NCBI GenBank assembly: GCA_003635265.1
Contig: PYIZ01000046.1
Location: 1 to 64,000 of the forward strand
Reading direction: 5' to 3'
Length of the DNA: 64,000 nucleotides
Source: Candidatus Poribacteria bacterium
GTDB lineage: Bacteria > Poribacteria > WGA-4E > PCPOR2b
Part shown: piece by piece, positions 1-8,972 of the stretch
Position numbering within the stretch: the stretch's first letter is position 1
Layout: each line of letters opens with the position of its first letter
Program-made: the position numbers and the translations under genes
The notes under the pieces: model-generated
Told to the model about the DNA's origin: nothing
Database searches by the model: none
Seen by the model: only the letters and a program-made list of their open reading frames with translations

Positions 1-873
<873 letters not shown>

Positions 874-1008
874 GTCTTAAAGAAAAACCATCCCTATCGT
901 TAAGATTGGGGGAGGATTTTCTAAGTCGACAGGAGGACTTTGTACAATATACAAGCCCTATCAAATGCTATCAAAAAAACGTAGCGCGTAACAGAAACTA
1001 TTTAGCTT

Positions 1009-1018
1009 TCAAAGAGCA
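1009..1018 (-). promoter_or_regulatory. boxA antitermination element of the rRNA leader
   Basis: Read on the minus strand the bases are TGCTCTTTGA, followed by AAG. This matches the boxA sequence bound by NusB-S10 in rRNA leaders (E. coli TGCTCTTTAACA, B. subtilis TGTTCTTTGAAA). It lies about 25 nt after the predicted transcription start and about 135 nt before the 16S 5' end, which is the usual place. Confidence 0.8.
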
Positions 1019-1050
1019 TCTTTTGACCCTCCTTACCGGAGGTGAGGCGA

Positions 1051-1079
1051 ATTATAACATACCCTCTCCGCCCTGTCAA
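1051..1079 (-). promoter_or_regulatory. rRNA operon promoter, perfect sigma-70 consensus
   Basis: On the minus strand TTGACA (1079-1074) and TATAAT (1056-1051) are separated by exactly 17 nt, so both hexamers and the spacer are consensus. AT-rich sequence immediately upstream (about 1080-1115) could act as an UP element. The predicted start near 1044 gives a ~170 nt leader containing boxA before 16S. It is the strongest-looking promoter in the window. Confidence 0.88.
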
Positions 1080-1134
1080 GAGAAAATACCGATTTTTTGC
1101 CTATTTATTAATTCAAAACCTCGCCGTGGTCGGA

Positions 1135-1398
1135 TTAACCACCACTGACCGCCGGCACAAAGTGGATGTTCGCCGTCTCGCTTATCGGTTGATGCATCCC
1201 TTCACGAGTCATAACACCATCAATGTACACTGAAATGCCGGGACGAATCCGATCCCCCTCGCAGAGGCGATCTTTGAAACCGGGATAGGCCGCTTCGAGG
1301 TTGTTGACGACTTCCCTTAGCGTTTTCCCTTCCACAACCACTTGGTTTGCGCCGTTGGTTAGTTTCTGCATAAGTGAGGGAATTGCAATCGTTGCCAT
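1135..1398 (-). CDS. MoaD/ThiS-family sulfur carrier protein
   Basis: An 87-residue beta-grasp protein of the MoaD/ThiS family. It ends in ...VSGG; the C-terminal Gly-Gly is the site that is adenylated and thiocarboxylated in this family. The start ATG at 1398 has GGAAGG 11 nt upstream, and the homology begins there; an in-frame extension up to 1521 lacks a better ribosome site. It is the last gene after the molybdenum hydroxylase subunits, 141 nt downstream of the large subunit and on the same strand. That placement suggests a sulfur donor for molybdopterin synthesis or for maturation of this enzyme, but no MoaE, MoeB or ThiF partner is present. A role in another sulfur-transfer pathway cannot be excluded. 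Confidence 0.85.
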   Translation of the reverse strand: MATIAIPSLMQKLTNGANQVVVEGKTLREVVNNLEAAYPGFKDRLCEGDRIRPGISVYIDGVMTREGMHQPISETANIHFVPAVSGG

Positions 1399-1429
1399 GG
1401 CACGACACACCTTCCGTGAGTTAAAACAG

Positions 1430-1470
1430 ATCAGGGATATAAGGCAAAAGTAAAACCCCATATCCCTGAT
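1430..1470. repeat. 11-bp perfect inverted repeat between hydroxylase large subunit and moaD-like gene
   Basis: ATCAGGGATAT (1430-1440) is perfectly repeated inverted as ATATCCCTGAT (1460-1470), with a 19-nt loop. It lies in the 141-nt gap within the operon. There is no long U-run after either arm, so a partial terminator, an mRNA-stabilising hairpin, or an operator for the moaD-like gene are all possible. Confidence 0.7.
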
Positions 1471-1539
1471 TGTAATTTTAGACCCGCCAAGTTCGATAAA
1501 CTGAGCGAATCCGAAATGCAAAAATTTACGCCGATATAC

Positions 1540-3795
1540 TTAAATCTTGCCCAGTGTCTTGAGGACACGACCTGGCGACATCGGCAACTCTTTCATCCGA
1601 ACACCGACTGCGCGATAGACCGCATTTGCAATCGCAGCGGGTGGCGCGATGATTGGTGTTTCGCCCACGCCCCTCACACCATAGGGGTGACCGGGGTTGG
1701 GAACTTCAACAATCACAGCGTCAATCATCGGTAGGTCAAGACAGGTCGGTATACGGTAATCAAGGAAACTGGCGTTGGTCATCTCGCCCTTTTCGTTGTA
1801 GATATATTCCTCGTTCAATGCCCAACCGATACCTTGGACAGCCCCGCCCTGTATTTGTCCTTCGACATAGCTGGGGTGGACTGCTTTGCCAGCATCTTGG
1901 GTCGCCGTATAACGCAAAATATCAATCTTGCCAGTTTCCGGATCAACTTCGACATCAACAACGTGTACGCCGATTGACGGACCGGGCTGATTTGGATCCG
2001 CGGTGCCTCGTCCAACGACAGGACCGCCGGTCTCATCCAACCTCGCTGCCAGACCTTTGAAGTCGATCTCCTCTTCCTTGCCATTGACAGTGCTAAATAC
2101 GCCGTCGGCAAATTGTACTGCATCCGTATCGACTTCCCACAGTTTTGCGGCACGCTCAATCATCTGTTGCTTGACATCCTGTGCAGCTTCATAAGCAGCG
2201 TAGCCGGTTGCAAAAGCAGTGCGGCTACCCCCTGTTACAGCGGTGTAACCCACGGAATCGGTATCCGCGACGGTAGGCGTGACAGACTCGGCGGGAATGC
2301 CCAGCACTTCTGCAGCTTGCATCGCAATTGCTGCGCGTGTACCACCGATATCGGTTGACCCTTCGACGAGACTGATTGTCCCATCGGCGGTTACGTTAAT
2401 CACGACACTCGATTTCATGCCGAAGTTGGGCCAATATCCGGAAGCAACGCCACGTCCTCTATTCTCACCTTCAAGCGGTGCTGAATAGTGTGGATGATCC
2501 TTCGCAGCTTCAACCGTTTCGACGAAACCGACCCGCGGAGCCGGTGGACCATCGACACGGATATCCCCCTCTTTCGCGCTGTTGAGGATGCGGAATTCGA
2601 GCGGATCCATTCCGATCTTCTCGCAGATTTCGTCGATGACAGTTTCGGCAGCGAATGCAGCATTTGTCGCTCCGGGTGCGCGATATGCAGCGGTCTTCGG
2701 CTTATTGACGACCACATCATATCCATCAACCTGTCCATTCTCAACCTTGTAGGGCGAGAAGACGCAGAACGCTGCTGCCCCAACCGGTGAGCCGGCATAC
2801 GCACCGGCCTCAAACGCGAGATAGGCTTCCGCAGCGGTGATGTGTCCATCGTTCGTTGCGCCCATCTTCACACGCACGTAGGAACCTGGCGTTGGACCTG
2901 TGCCTTCAAAGACATCCGCCCGACTCATCAAGACTTTGACAGGTTTGCCCGTTTTCATGGACAGCATAGCAGCGATCGGCTTGATATAAACATTAATCTT
3001 CCCACCAAAGCCACCGCCAATCTCCATCGGCACAACCTTAATTTTTGAGACGGGTAGTTCGAGAATTTCAGCCACTTGCTCTCGGACAGCGAATGCCCCC
3101 TGCGTACTACACCAGATTGTCAAGTGTCCATCGGGGTTATACAGTGCCGTCGCATTGTGAGGTTCAATATAGCCTTGATGCACAGTCTCTGTCGTATACT
3201 CACGCTCAACGACAACATCGGCTTCGGCAAACCCTTTTTCAAGATCTCCCTGTTTGTGCTGGAAGTGACTCGCAATGTTGCTCGGGTTTTCGGATTTTTC
3301 CCCCATCTCATCGGTTCTCATGTTCTCGTGCAGAAGCGGTGCATCTTCTTTCATCGCGTCAAGCACGCTGATTACCGGTGGGAGCACTTCATACTCAACA
3401 TCAATGAGTTCAAGTGCCTCTTCAGCCGTATGGGGGTCAATTGCTGCAACCGCTGCGACCTGATGCCCTTTGTAAAGCACCTTGTCACCTGCCAATACGT
3501 TATCTTGGAGATCTTTCACATTGGCTGCGCCCTCTCCAAGATCGGCGATCTTATCTTCGACATCAGGAAAATCTTTCGCTGTTACAACCGCCCTCACGCC
3601 GGGATGGGCTTCCGCACGGCTCGTATCAATCGACTTAATCCGTGCATGGGCGTGTGGGCTCCGCAGGACCCTGCCGTGTAATAGTCCTACAGCGTAGAAA
3701 TCCGCGCCATAAAGTGCGCGACCAGTAACCTTATCAACACCATCGTGACGAATGGGACGAGTCCCAACGACTTTGTAGTCTTTCTTTTCTGCCAT
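1540..3795 (-). CDS. Molybdenum hydroxylase large subunit (xanthine dehydrogenase family, molybdopterin-binding)
   Basis: A 751-residue protein with the full layout of the CoxL/XdhA large subunit: an N-terminal a/b-hammerhead domain (RHDGVDKVTGRALYGADF) and then the molybdopterin-binding domains. The catalytic glutamate sits in GVGETPIIAPPAAIANAV near residue 715. The active-site loop reads AAYRAPGATNAAFA (about residue 375). It lacks the AYXCSFR motif of form I CO dehydrogenase, so CO oxidation is not supported; the substrate is probably an N-heterocycle or aldehyde. It is third in an operon after the FAD and 2Fe-2S subunits, 14 nt from the latter. A cytoplasmic location is likely because no signal peptide is visible. 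Confidence 0.93.
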   Translation of the reverse strand: MAEKKDYKVVGTRPIRHDGVDKVTGRALYGADFYAVGLLHGRVLRSPHAHARIKSIDTSRAEAHPGVRAVVTAKDFPDVEDKIADLGEGAANVKDLQDNVLAGDKVLYKGHQVAAVAAIDPHTAEEALELIDVEYEVLPPVISVLDAMKEDAPLLHENMRTDEMGEKSENPSNIASHFQHKQGDLEKGFAEADVVVEREYTTETVHQGYIEPHNATALYNPDGHLTIWCSTQGAFAVREQVAEILELPVSKIKVVPMEIGGGFGGKINVYIKPIAAMLSMKTGKPVKVLMSRADVFEGTGPTPGSYVRVKMGATNDGHITAAEAYLAFEAGAYAGSPVGAAAFCVFSPYKVENGQVDGYDVVVNKPKTAAYRAPGATNAAFAAETVIDEICEKIGMDPLEFRILNSAKEGDIRVDGPPAPRVGFVETVEAAKDHPHYSAPLEGENRGRGVASGYWPNFGMKSSVVINVTADGTISLVEGSTDIGGTRAAIAMQAAEVLGIPAESVTPTVADTDSVGYTAVTGGSRTAFATGYAAYEAAQDVKQQMIERAAKLWEVDTDAVQFADGVFSTVNGKEEEIDFKGLAARLDETGGPVVGRGTADPNQPGPSIGVHVVDVEVDPETGKIDILRYTATQDAGKAVHPSYVEGQIQGGAVQGIGWALNEEYIYNEKGEMTNASFLDYRIPTCLDLPMIDAVIVEVPNPGHPYGVRGVGETPIIAPPAAIANAVYRAVGVRMKELPMSPGRVLKTLGKI

Positions 3796-3809
3796 TATGC
3801 ACCTACCTC

Positions 3810-4283
3810 CTAAGACGTAGTTTGCGCTGCATCTTGGACAGCACGTACAATTTTATCGTATCCAGTACAACGACACAGATTGCCCGCTAGCCAGTAGCGG
3901 ATTTCATATTCAGTTGGATTCGGGTTGTTATCCAACAACGCTTTTGCCGCCATGATAAAGCCGGGAGTGCAGATACCACACTGGAGGGCAGCATTTTCCA
4001 AAAACGCGTCCTGAATTGGATCAAGCTGGTCTGGATCGGCGAGACCTTCAATCGTTTCAAGCGATTTCCCTTCAAGTTCAGCACCAAGCACCAAGCATGA
4101 ATTGACCAAACGCCCATCAAGAATCACGCTACAGGCACCGCAGTTTCCATTATTACACCCTTCTTTGGCGCCCGTCAAATGAAGCACATCTCGTAAGACC
4201 TCAAGCAAACTCTGGCGAGGTTCGCATAAATACTCAACTGTTTCACCATTAATTGTTGTTTGAACGTGGACTTTTCTAGGCAT
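3810..4283 (-). CDS. Molybdenum hydroxylase 2Fe-2S subunit
   Basis: A 157-residue CoxS/XdhC-type iron-sulfur subunit. The plant-ferredoxin-like cluster is bound by C43, C48, C51 and C63 (CNNGNCGAC...C). The second cluster is bound by C102, C105, C137 and C139 (CGICTPG ... CRCTGY). All eight cysteines are present. It passes electrons from the molybdenum site to FAD. It lies 6 nt after the FAD subunit and 14 nt before the large subunit, typical of a co-transcribed three-subunit enzyme. Confidence 0.95.
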   Translation of the reverse strand: MPRKVHVQTTINGETVEYLCEPRQSLLEVLRDVLHLTGAKEGCNNGNCGACSVILDGRLVNSCLVLGAELEGKSLETIEGLADPDQLDPIQDAFLENAALQCGICTPGFIMAAKALLDNNPNPTEYEIRYWLAGNLCRCTGYDKIVRAVQDAAQTTS

Positions 4284-4289
4284 CTATTT

Positions 4290-5168
4290 TTATGCCTCCT
4301 TCACTCGTTGAATTGCACCGTTTAAGGCACGACGTGTCAACACACCGACAAGATGTGTTCTCTGTTCAGCCGTTCCACGCATATCACTGATTGGACGCGC
4401 AATCGCCTGCGCCGCTTCCGCAGCAGCGTTAATGGCATCGTCGGAAATTTCCTTGCCAGCGAGTGACGCGCCAGCTTCCTCAGCAAGCAGCGGTGTTGGC
4501 GCAACCGCAGCGAGACTGATTCGCGCGGAGACAATGGAGGTCTTCGCATCGTCGAGAACAACCGACGCACCGGCACCTACAACTGCGATGTCCATTTCAT
4601 TACGTGGGATAAAACGGAGGTAAAACGAACTCGAATTTTGCGGTGGAGCGGGAACCTTAAAGGATACAAGAAGTTCGCCCCTTTCCAAGACTGTTTGTCC
4701 GGGCGCTGTGCAGAACTCTTCCACAGGGACCTCACGCGTTGATCCATCTGCACCAGCAATTACACAGATGGCTCCCAACACTATCAACGGCGGGATTGTA
4801 TCCGCAGCGGGTGAGGCATTGCACAGATTACCACCAACACTTGCTCTGCCTTGAATAGCGGTTCCACCAATAATCTTAGCAGCATCAATCAGTCCGGGAT
4901 ATGCGGCGGAGATGGCATCGTCCGCATAGATCTTATGACAGGGAACAGCCGCACCGAGGTCTAAACCGGTGTCAGGGGAATATGAAAGCACGTTAGTCTC
5001 AGGAAGGTCTTTGATGTCCACCATCCGTTCCAACTGCCGCCGGTTCTCCCGAACCATAACGATGAGATCTGTTCCGCCGGCCAAGGGTTTTGCTTGATCA
5101 CCTTTTTCGGCGAGCAAGGAGGTAGCTTCAGCTACAGTTTTTGCGGGTACATATTCAAACGCTCGCAA
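4290..5168 (-). CDS. Molybdenum hydroxylase FAD-binding subunit
   Basis: A 292-residue CoxM-type flavoprotein. The FAD pyrophosphate-binding motifs are visible as AGGTDLIV near residue 31 and TAIQGRASVGGNLCNASPAADT near 103-124. The C-terminal CODH-FAD domain follows. Translation probably begins at TTG (5168), supported by AAAGGAG 9 nt upstream and by the family-typical start MRAFEYVPAKT. It is the first gene of the operon, downstream of a promoter at 5260-5288. Confidence 0.94.
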   Translation of the reverse strand: MRAFEYVPAKTVAEATSLLAEKGDQAKPLAGGTDLIVMVRENRRQLERMVDIKDLPETNVLSYSPDTGLDLGAAVPCHKIYADDAISAAYPGLIDAAKIIGGTAIQGRASVGGNLCNASPAADTIPPLIVLGAICVIAGADGSTREVPVEEFCTAPGQTVLERGELLVSFKVPAPPQNSSSFYLRFIPRNEMDIAVVGAGASVVLDDAKTSIVSARISLAAVAPTPLLAEEAGASLAGKEISDDAINAAAEAAQAIARPISDMRGTAEQRTHLVGVLTRRALNGAIQRVKEA

Positions 5169-5209
5169 AGTATCAATCTCCTTTCAAAGTGAGGGGTTTT
5201 ATCACATTA

Positions 5210-5228
5210 AATACCCAACACGGGTATT
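5210..5228. repeat. 7-bp inverted repeat in the hydroxylase operon leader
   Basis: AATACCC and GGGTATT flank a 5-nt loop. The element lies between the predicted transcription start (about 5253) and the start codon at 5168, a position suited to an operator or a short RNA hairpin. No regulator gene is adjacent. Confidence 0.5.
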
Positions 5229-5259
5229 GGAAATTTGGCAAATAGTTATTGCACATTCT

Positions 5260-5288
5260 ATCTTAATCAAAAGTCCCCGAAATGTCAA
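5260..5288 (-). promoter_or_regulatory. Probable sigma-70 promoter of the molybdenum hydroxylase operon
   Basis: Minus-strand TTGACA (5288-5283) is followed after 17 nt by TAAGAT (5265-5260). The -35 is consensus and the -10 matches 4 of 6. It leaves a leader of about 85 nt before the FAD subunit. Confidence 0.6.
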
Positions 5289-5380
5289 CAGAAAAAATCC
5301 ATCAATTTTGGGACAAGCGATTTTCAGATTTTCAGATATGAGACTTCGCTGCAGAACCGGACAACCTAATATAGACTGCA

Positions 5381-6010
5381 TCAATTCAATGAACCAGTGA
5401 ACCAATGAACTAACCTTCCCACTCCCAAAATCAACCCAACAACGCAAACAATTGCCGTTAGCGTTCGCTTTTCAGCTTTGAGTGCCCGAGCGAAAGAAAA
5501 ACTGTGTGCAGAAGGATTGGCATAGCTGCGAAGGCGGGGAATGAACTTGGGAACGGCTGTATAGTAGGTCTGATACGCTGGCCCACAAAAGTCGCGCAGA
5601 TATGCTTCTTCAGAAGCAATAATCGGGAGGTACTGGACAAAATATCCTACTAGCAGCACAATAATCATCCAGTAAACATTGGCAATGACGCAGACACCAA
5701 GACTGAGTAGCAGATTCCCCAAATAGAGCGGATTTCGGACATGCGCGTAGGGTCCCGTCGTCACAAGATCACTGGCAGCCCCCAAGCTTCGTGAACGAGT
5801 CGCTCCACCGGCATAGCCAACTGCCCACAGGCGCAAGAACTCGCCAAGAATCAAAGGAATCGCGCCAACTAGCGCAGAAGTAAGTGTAGGACGGGAAAAG
5901 TAGATTAGGATTAATATGAACGGGATGGCTGTGAGGCTGCGCAGCCGAAAGAGCAGGCGACCAATCGCGGGGGTAAAGCGTGAGACACAAGATGTGATAG
6001 ATTGGGCCAT
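5381..6010 (-). CDS. Isoprenylcysteine carboxyl methyltransferase-like membrane protein
   Basis: A 209-residue integral membrane protein with several hydrophobic helices. It carries the ICMT/PEMT-family signature GPYAHVRNPLYLGNLLLSLG, with the SAM-binding RNP segment, followed by EEAYLRDFCGPAYQTY. It is likely an SAM-dependent methyltransferase acting at the cytoplasmic membrane; the bacterial substrate (lipid or small molecule) is unknown. ATG at 6010 is preferred because AGGAG lies 9 nt upstream; the TTG at 6019 would be too close. It follows lptG by 34 nt and probably shares its transcript. The last nine residues are encoded by a dispersed repeat. Confidence 0.8.
   Translation of the reverse strand: MAQSITSCVSRFTPAIGRLLFRLRSLTAIPFILILIYFSRPTLTSALVGAIPLILGEFLRLWAVGYAGGATRSRSLGAASDLVTTGPYAHVRNPLYLGNLLLSLGVCVIANVYWMIIVLLVGYFVQYLPIIASEEAYLRDFCGPAYQTYYTAVPKFIPRLRSYANPSAHSFSFARALKAEKRTLTAIVCVVGLILGVGRLVHWFTGSLN
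5386..5413. repeat. ATGAACYA-type intergenic repeat
   Basis: Tandem degenerate units (ATGAACC-AGTGAACC-AATGAACT-A) of a family dispersed through the window. Here the repeat encodes the last residues of the upstream methyltransferase (VHWFTGSLN), so it appears to have invaded or extended the 3' end of that gene. Confidence 0.6.
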
Positions 6011-6044
6011 CCTGAACAACTCCTGAACATCTCGCTCTCTCAGC

Positions 6045-7106
6045 TCACTTAGGCATCTTCCAGATCAGAACGCCTCCGATAACTGCGTACAGCACGTTCG
6101 CACCCCAGCAGGCGACCATTGGCGGCAGTTTCCCATTTTCACCGAGCCCTTCAAGCGTTGCCAACGAAATTCCCCAATACATAAATACGAGGAAGAAGGC
6201 AACGAGTAGCCCAGCAAAAAAACCAGCCCCACCAAAGCGAATCGAAATCGGTGCACCAATCAGGATCACAACAAACGCCGCAAAGGGATACGCCATTTTA
6301 TGGTGTAACTTGACCTCCTCACGCCGTGTCACTTGACCTGCGGTTTGCTTGTATTTTATCTGCTGCTGCAGCTCTCCAATTGTCATCGCCGATAGGTGTT
6401 TATTACTTCCTGCAAAACGCTCCGGTTCCTCTGCACGCTCGATCTGCTTGGTCACAAACGATTCATAACCCACCTCGGCTGCTCCCTCGAAATGACGGAC
6501 CCAGCCCTTCGACAAATGCCACTGGTTCGGCGACCACGTTGCTGAATCGGCAAAGATCTCCCGAGCTACCCTGTTATTCTGATCTAACTCATAAATCGTC
6601 ATCCGATCTATCGTCTGATTTTCCAAATCCAAATTTTGGATGTAGAACAATCGATTATGCTGTCCCTTGAAGACAACATTTCGACTCCGACGCAAGCGAA
6701 TCTTCTTCTGCAGCTGATTGGCGCGATGATACGCAGGCGAAGCAATCTGGTCATAGAAAATCACAAAAGCGATGCAGACCAAAAACATGGACACGAGAAT
6801 TGGGATAAGGAGGCGGTAAACGCTAATACCAGCAGTCTGCATAGCGGCCAATTCGTTGTTTTGAACCTTTCGCCCCAAGACAAAGAATATGGATAGAAAA
6901 CTCGCCAACGGAATAACCTCCATCATCCGTCGGGGGGCTTGGAAGAGCACAATCTGAACCGCTGTGAGATAAGACACTTCCTCATCAAAACGCTTAATAT
7001 CCTTGTCGAGCAGTCGCACAATAATTACTAGTGCAATGAAAAAGGCTAGTGCCAACACAAAAGTTCTGAGGTATTCAATTAAAACATATCGCTCAAGAAT
7101 TCTCAT
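6045..7106 (-). CDS. lptG: LptF/LptG-family permease (LPS export), second copy
   Basis: A 353-residue YjgP/YjgQ-family protein: an N-terminal MRILERYVLIEYLRTFVLAL helix, two more helices, a periplasmic beta-jellyroll domain (about residues 130-245) and three C-terminal helices. The conserved cytoplasmic segment NNELAAMQTAGIS is present. The family pairs with LptB ATPase to extract lipopolysaccharide from the inner membrane. The gene follows lptF on the same strand with a 126-nt gap. No lptB, lptC or lptA lies nearby. Assignment to G rather than F rests on gene order and is tentative. Confidence 0.9.
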   Translation of the reverse strand: MRILERYVLIEYLRTFVLALAFFIALVIIVRLLDKDIKRFDEEVSYLTAVQIVLFQAPRRMMEVIPLASFLSIFFVLGRKVQNNELAAMQTAGISVYRLLIPILVSMFLVCIAFVIFYDQIASPAYHRANQLQKKIRLRRSRNVVFKGQHNRLFYIQNLDLENQTIDRMTIYELDQNNRVAREIFADSATWSPNQWHLSKGWVRHFEGAAEVGYESFVTKQIERAEEPERFAGSNKHLSAMTIGELQQQIKYKQTAGQVTRREEVKLHHKMAYPFAAFVVILIGAPISIRFGGAGFFAGLLVAFFLVFMYWGISLATLEGLGENGKLPPMVACWGANVLYAVIGGVLIWKMPK

Positions 7107-7232
7107 ACTAAACCCGACTTAAAATGTAATGGCAACCTATGGCTATATCAATTAAACACACCTGAAACAACCCTTACTCTATATAACAATTCTATGCCAA
7201 TCGTTTTCTAAGCAAATAATCAACACACTTTA

Positions 7233-8450
7233 TCAATCTGACTCGCTAACTTCTTGGACGTTTGGCTTTTCACGAGTATCCAACGGTTGATGCTCTCGAT
7301 TCTGCTGCGTCTCCAGTTTCCCTTCAAAGATAACCCGCAGCGCGAACCCCAAACCCAATAACCCTATAACGAGGTTTGGCAACCAAACCGCGAAGCCGGG
7401 TGGAAGCACACCGCTTCGTCCCGTATCCTGTCCAACCTGTAGCAGCAAGTAGTATACAAGAACAAGCCCCAGTCCGATACCGAAACCCACCATCTTGCCA
7501 CTCCGCTTCACAACCAAGCCGAGAGGCACACCAATTAGACCAAAGACAAAACAGGCAAACGGAATCGAGAACTTTTTGTGGTATTCAACCTGTGCATATC
7601 GCAACTTACCTAAACGAGGTTTCGACTGTTCTTGACTTAAACGAGCCTGAAGTTCGCCGATATGGCTTTTCAGCTTGGCAAGTGGCATGTTTCGGGTACT
7701 CTTAGATTCATACTCTGTCCGTTCCAACGTTTCCGTAAAGTCAAGGGCGATCTGATCTTCAGCAAAAGTGGTTACCCGAAAACCATTGTCACTATCGGCA
7801 ATCGGTTCATAAGTAAACCCATCATAAAGCGTCAACCACGCCTGCCCATTCCTAAAATCGACTGTAGCCTCCTTTGCACTCACAAAACGTGGCTGCCCTG
7901 GCCATATTGAATCCCACACCTTCACCTCCTGTAAACGCCCCGTCTCCGGATGAGTTGATTCATATAGCCAGAGCTTGCCCTCGCGCTCTAATTCTTTCAT
8001 GACCACGCCCTCTTCAAGAACAAAGGCAGAGTGACGCCTGCTTATGTCGTGCTTCAACGATACATATGCAATGTTACCACGAGGGAGCGCATAATCCATA
8101 AAGAAGAAGTCGAAAATGCTTAGTAAACTAGACACAGCCAGCAAGGGTAACAGGATCTGATGGAAACCAATACCGTGGGATTTCATGGCAGTAATCTCAT
8201 TATCCGTTGAGAATCGACCAAGTGAGAGCAAAATCCCCACGAGTGTAGCCATTGGAATAGTTACAACAAGCGTCGCTGGCAGCACATAAATCAACAATTG
8301 AAACAGATAATGGGGACTTACACCTTTGCTGACGAAAAGCTTAGTCAATCTAAAGATTTCGTCTAGCAATAGAATGGAGGTAAAGCAAAGAAGTGCTAAA
8401 AGAAAAGGAGGGAAAAATTCTTTGAGGGTGTATCTGGTTAAAATTTTCAA
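7233..8450 (-). CDS. lptF: LptF/LptG-family permease (LPS export), first copy
   Basis: A 405-residue paralogue of its neighbour. It starts MKILTRYTLKEFFPPFLLAL and has the coupling segment STDNEITAMKSHGIG, the periplasmic jellyroll domain and three C-terminal membrane helices. A polar, charged tail of about 35 residues (after LRVIFEGKLE) extends beyond the usual end and is predicted to be cytoplasmic. It is the first gene of a minus-strand unit lptF-lptG-methyltransferase. Its presence indicates an outer membrane with lipopolysaccharide or a similar glycolipid. Confidence 0.9.
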   Translation of the reverse strand: MKILTRYTLKEFFPPFLLALLCFTSILLLDEIFRLTKLFVSKGVSPHYLFQLLIYVLPATLVVTIPMATLVGILLSLGRFSTDNEITAMKSHGIGFHQILLPLLAVSSLLSIFDFFFMDYALPRGNIAYVSLKHDISRRHSAFVLEEGVVMKELEREGKLWLYESTHPETGRLQEVKVWDSIWPGQPRFVSAKEATVDFRNGQAWLTLYDGFTYEPIADSDNGFRVTTFAEDQIALDFTETLERTEYESKSTRNMPLAKLKSHIGELQARLSQEQSKPRLGKLRYAQVEYHKKFSIPFACFVFGLIGVPLGLVVKRSGKMVGFGIGLGLVLVYYLLLQVGQDTGRSGVLPPGFAVWLPNLVIGLLGLGFALRVIFEGKLETQQNREHQPLDTREKPNVQEVSESD

Positions 8451-8972
8451 GCCCGTTTAACTCCGGTCGTTGATTCAGCCTTTTATTAAGGCAGAGGATA
8501 TTTGTCTTTAATTTTACCTTATATCACAGGATCTTAGCAAGAGATTAGTTGTTGTTGAGTCCCATGAATCTTCACATTGTCAAAAAAAAGTGACAAACTC
8601 TGTCTGAAATTAGGCATCATCTGTAAATTTTTATTGACAAATCCATTGAAATATCTTATAGTATCCCACTATATATCCTGTAGAATATGCAATTTTCATA
8701 CAATATCTTGTGTGGGTCAAAATGGATAATTTCCCATTTCGCCCGACATACATATATAACTTACGTTTCGATCTGTATCCAGCCGATTCTGAATCGTGAA
8801 TCAAGTCTATTTTTCCGCAGTGTGCAACAATACACCGAGAACTTGGTGAAGAGACACATTATCTGCAGCCCACCCCTTTTCTGAGGTTCAAACTTAGGTT
8901 AATACACATCAAAAACAGTGTTTGAAAACGTACTATATCTATTATATCATCCTTCTCCTTTGAGGCACTTTA
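8451..8972. other. 522-bp AT-rich divergent intergenic region
   Basis: The gap separates lptF (leftward) from the membrane protein at 8973 (rightward). It holds one clear rightward promoter (8634-8662) and two TTGACA/TGTCAA hexamers near 8578-8600, without a good leftward -10. A 65-codon reading frame at 8687-8884 has no ribosome site or recognisable sequence and is probably chance. About 300 nt lie between the rightward promoter and the next start codon, so an untranslated regulatory leader is possible; no known riboswitch was recognised. Confidence 0.6.
8634..8662 (+). promoter_or_regulatory. Strong sigma-70 promoter for the rightward unit
   Basis: TTGACA at 8634-8639 and TATAGT at 8657-8662 are separated by exactly 17 nt (11 of 12 consensus bases). 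The predicted start near 8669 gives an unusually long leader of about 300 nt before the gene at 8973. Confidence 0.75.

Noticed and set aside
1540..3795. Annotation as aerobic CO dehydrogenase (CoxL)
   Set aside because: The AYXCSFR active-site motif is absent; AYRAPG indicates another molybdenum hydroxylase.
5202..5447. 81-codon frame upstream of the hydroxylase operon
   Set aside because: It overlaps the methyltransferase end, a promoter and a dispersed repeat, and looks like chance.
8687..8884. 65-codon frame behind the 8634 promoter
   Set aside because: No ribosome site, odd composition and no recognisable sequence; more likely an untranslated leader.
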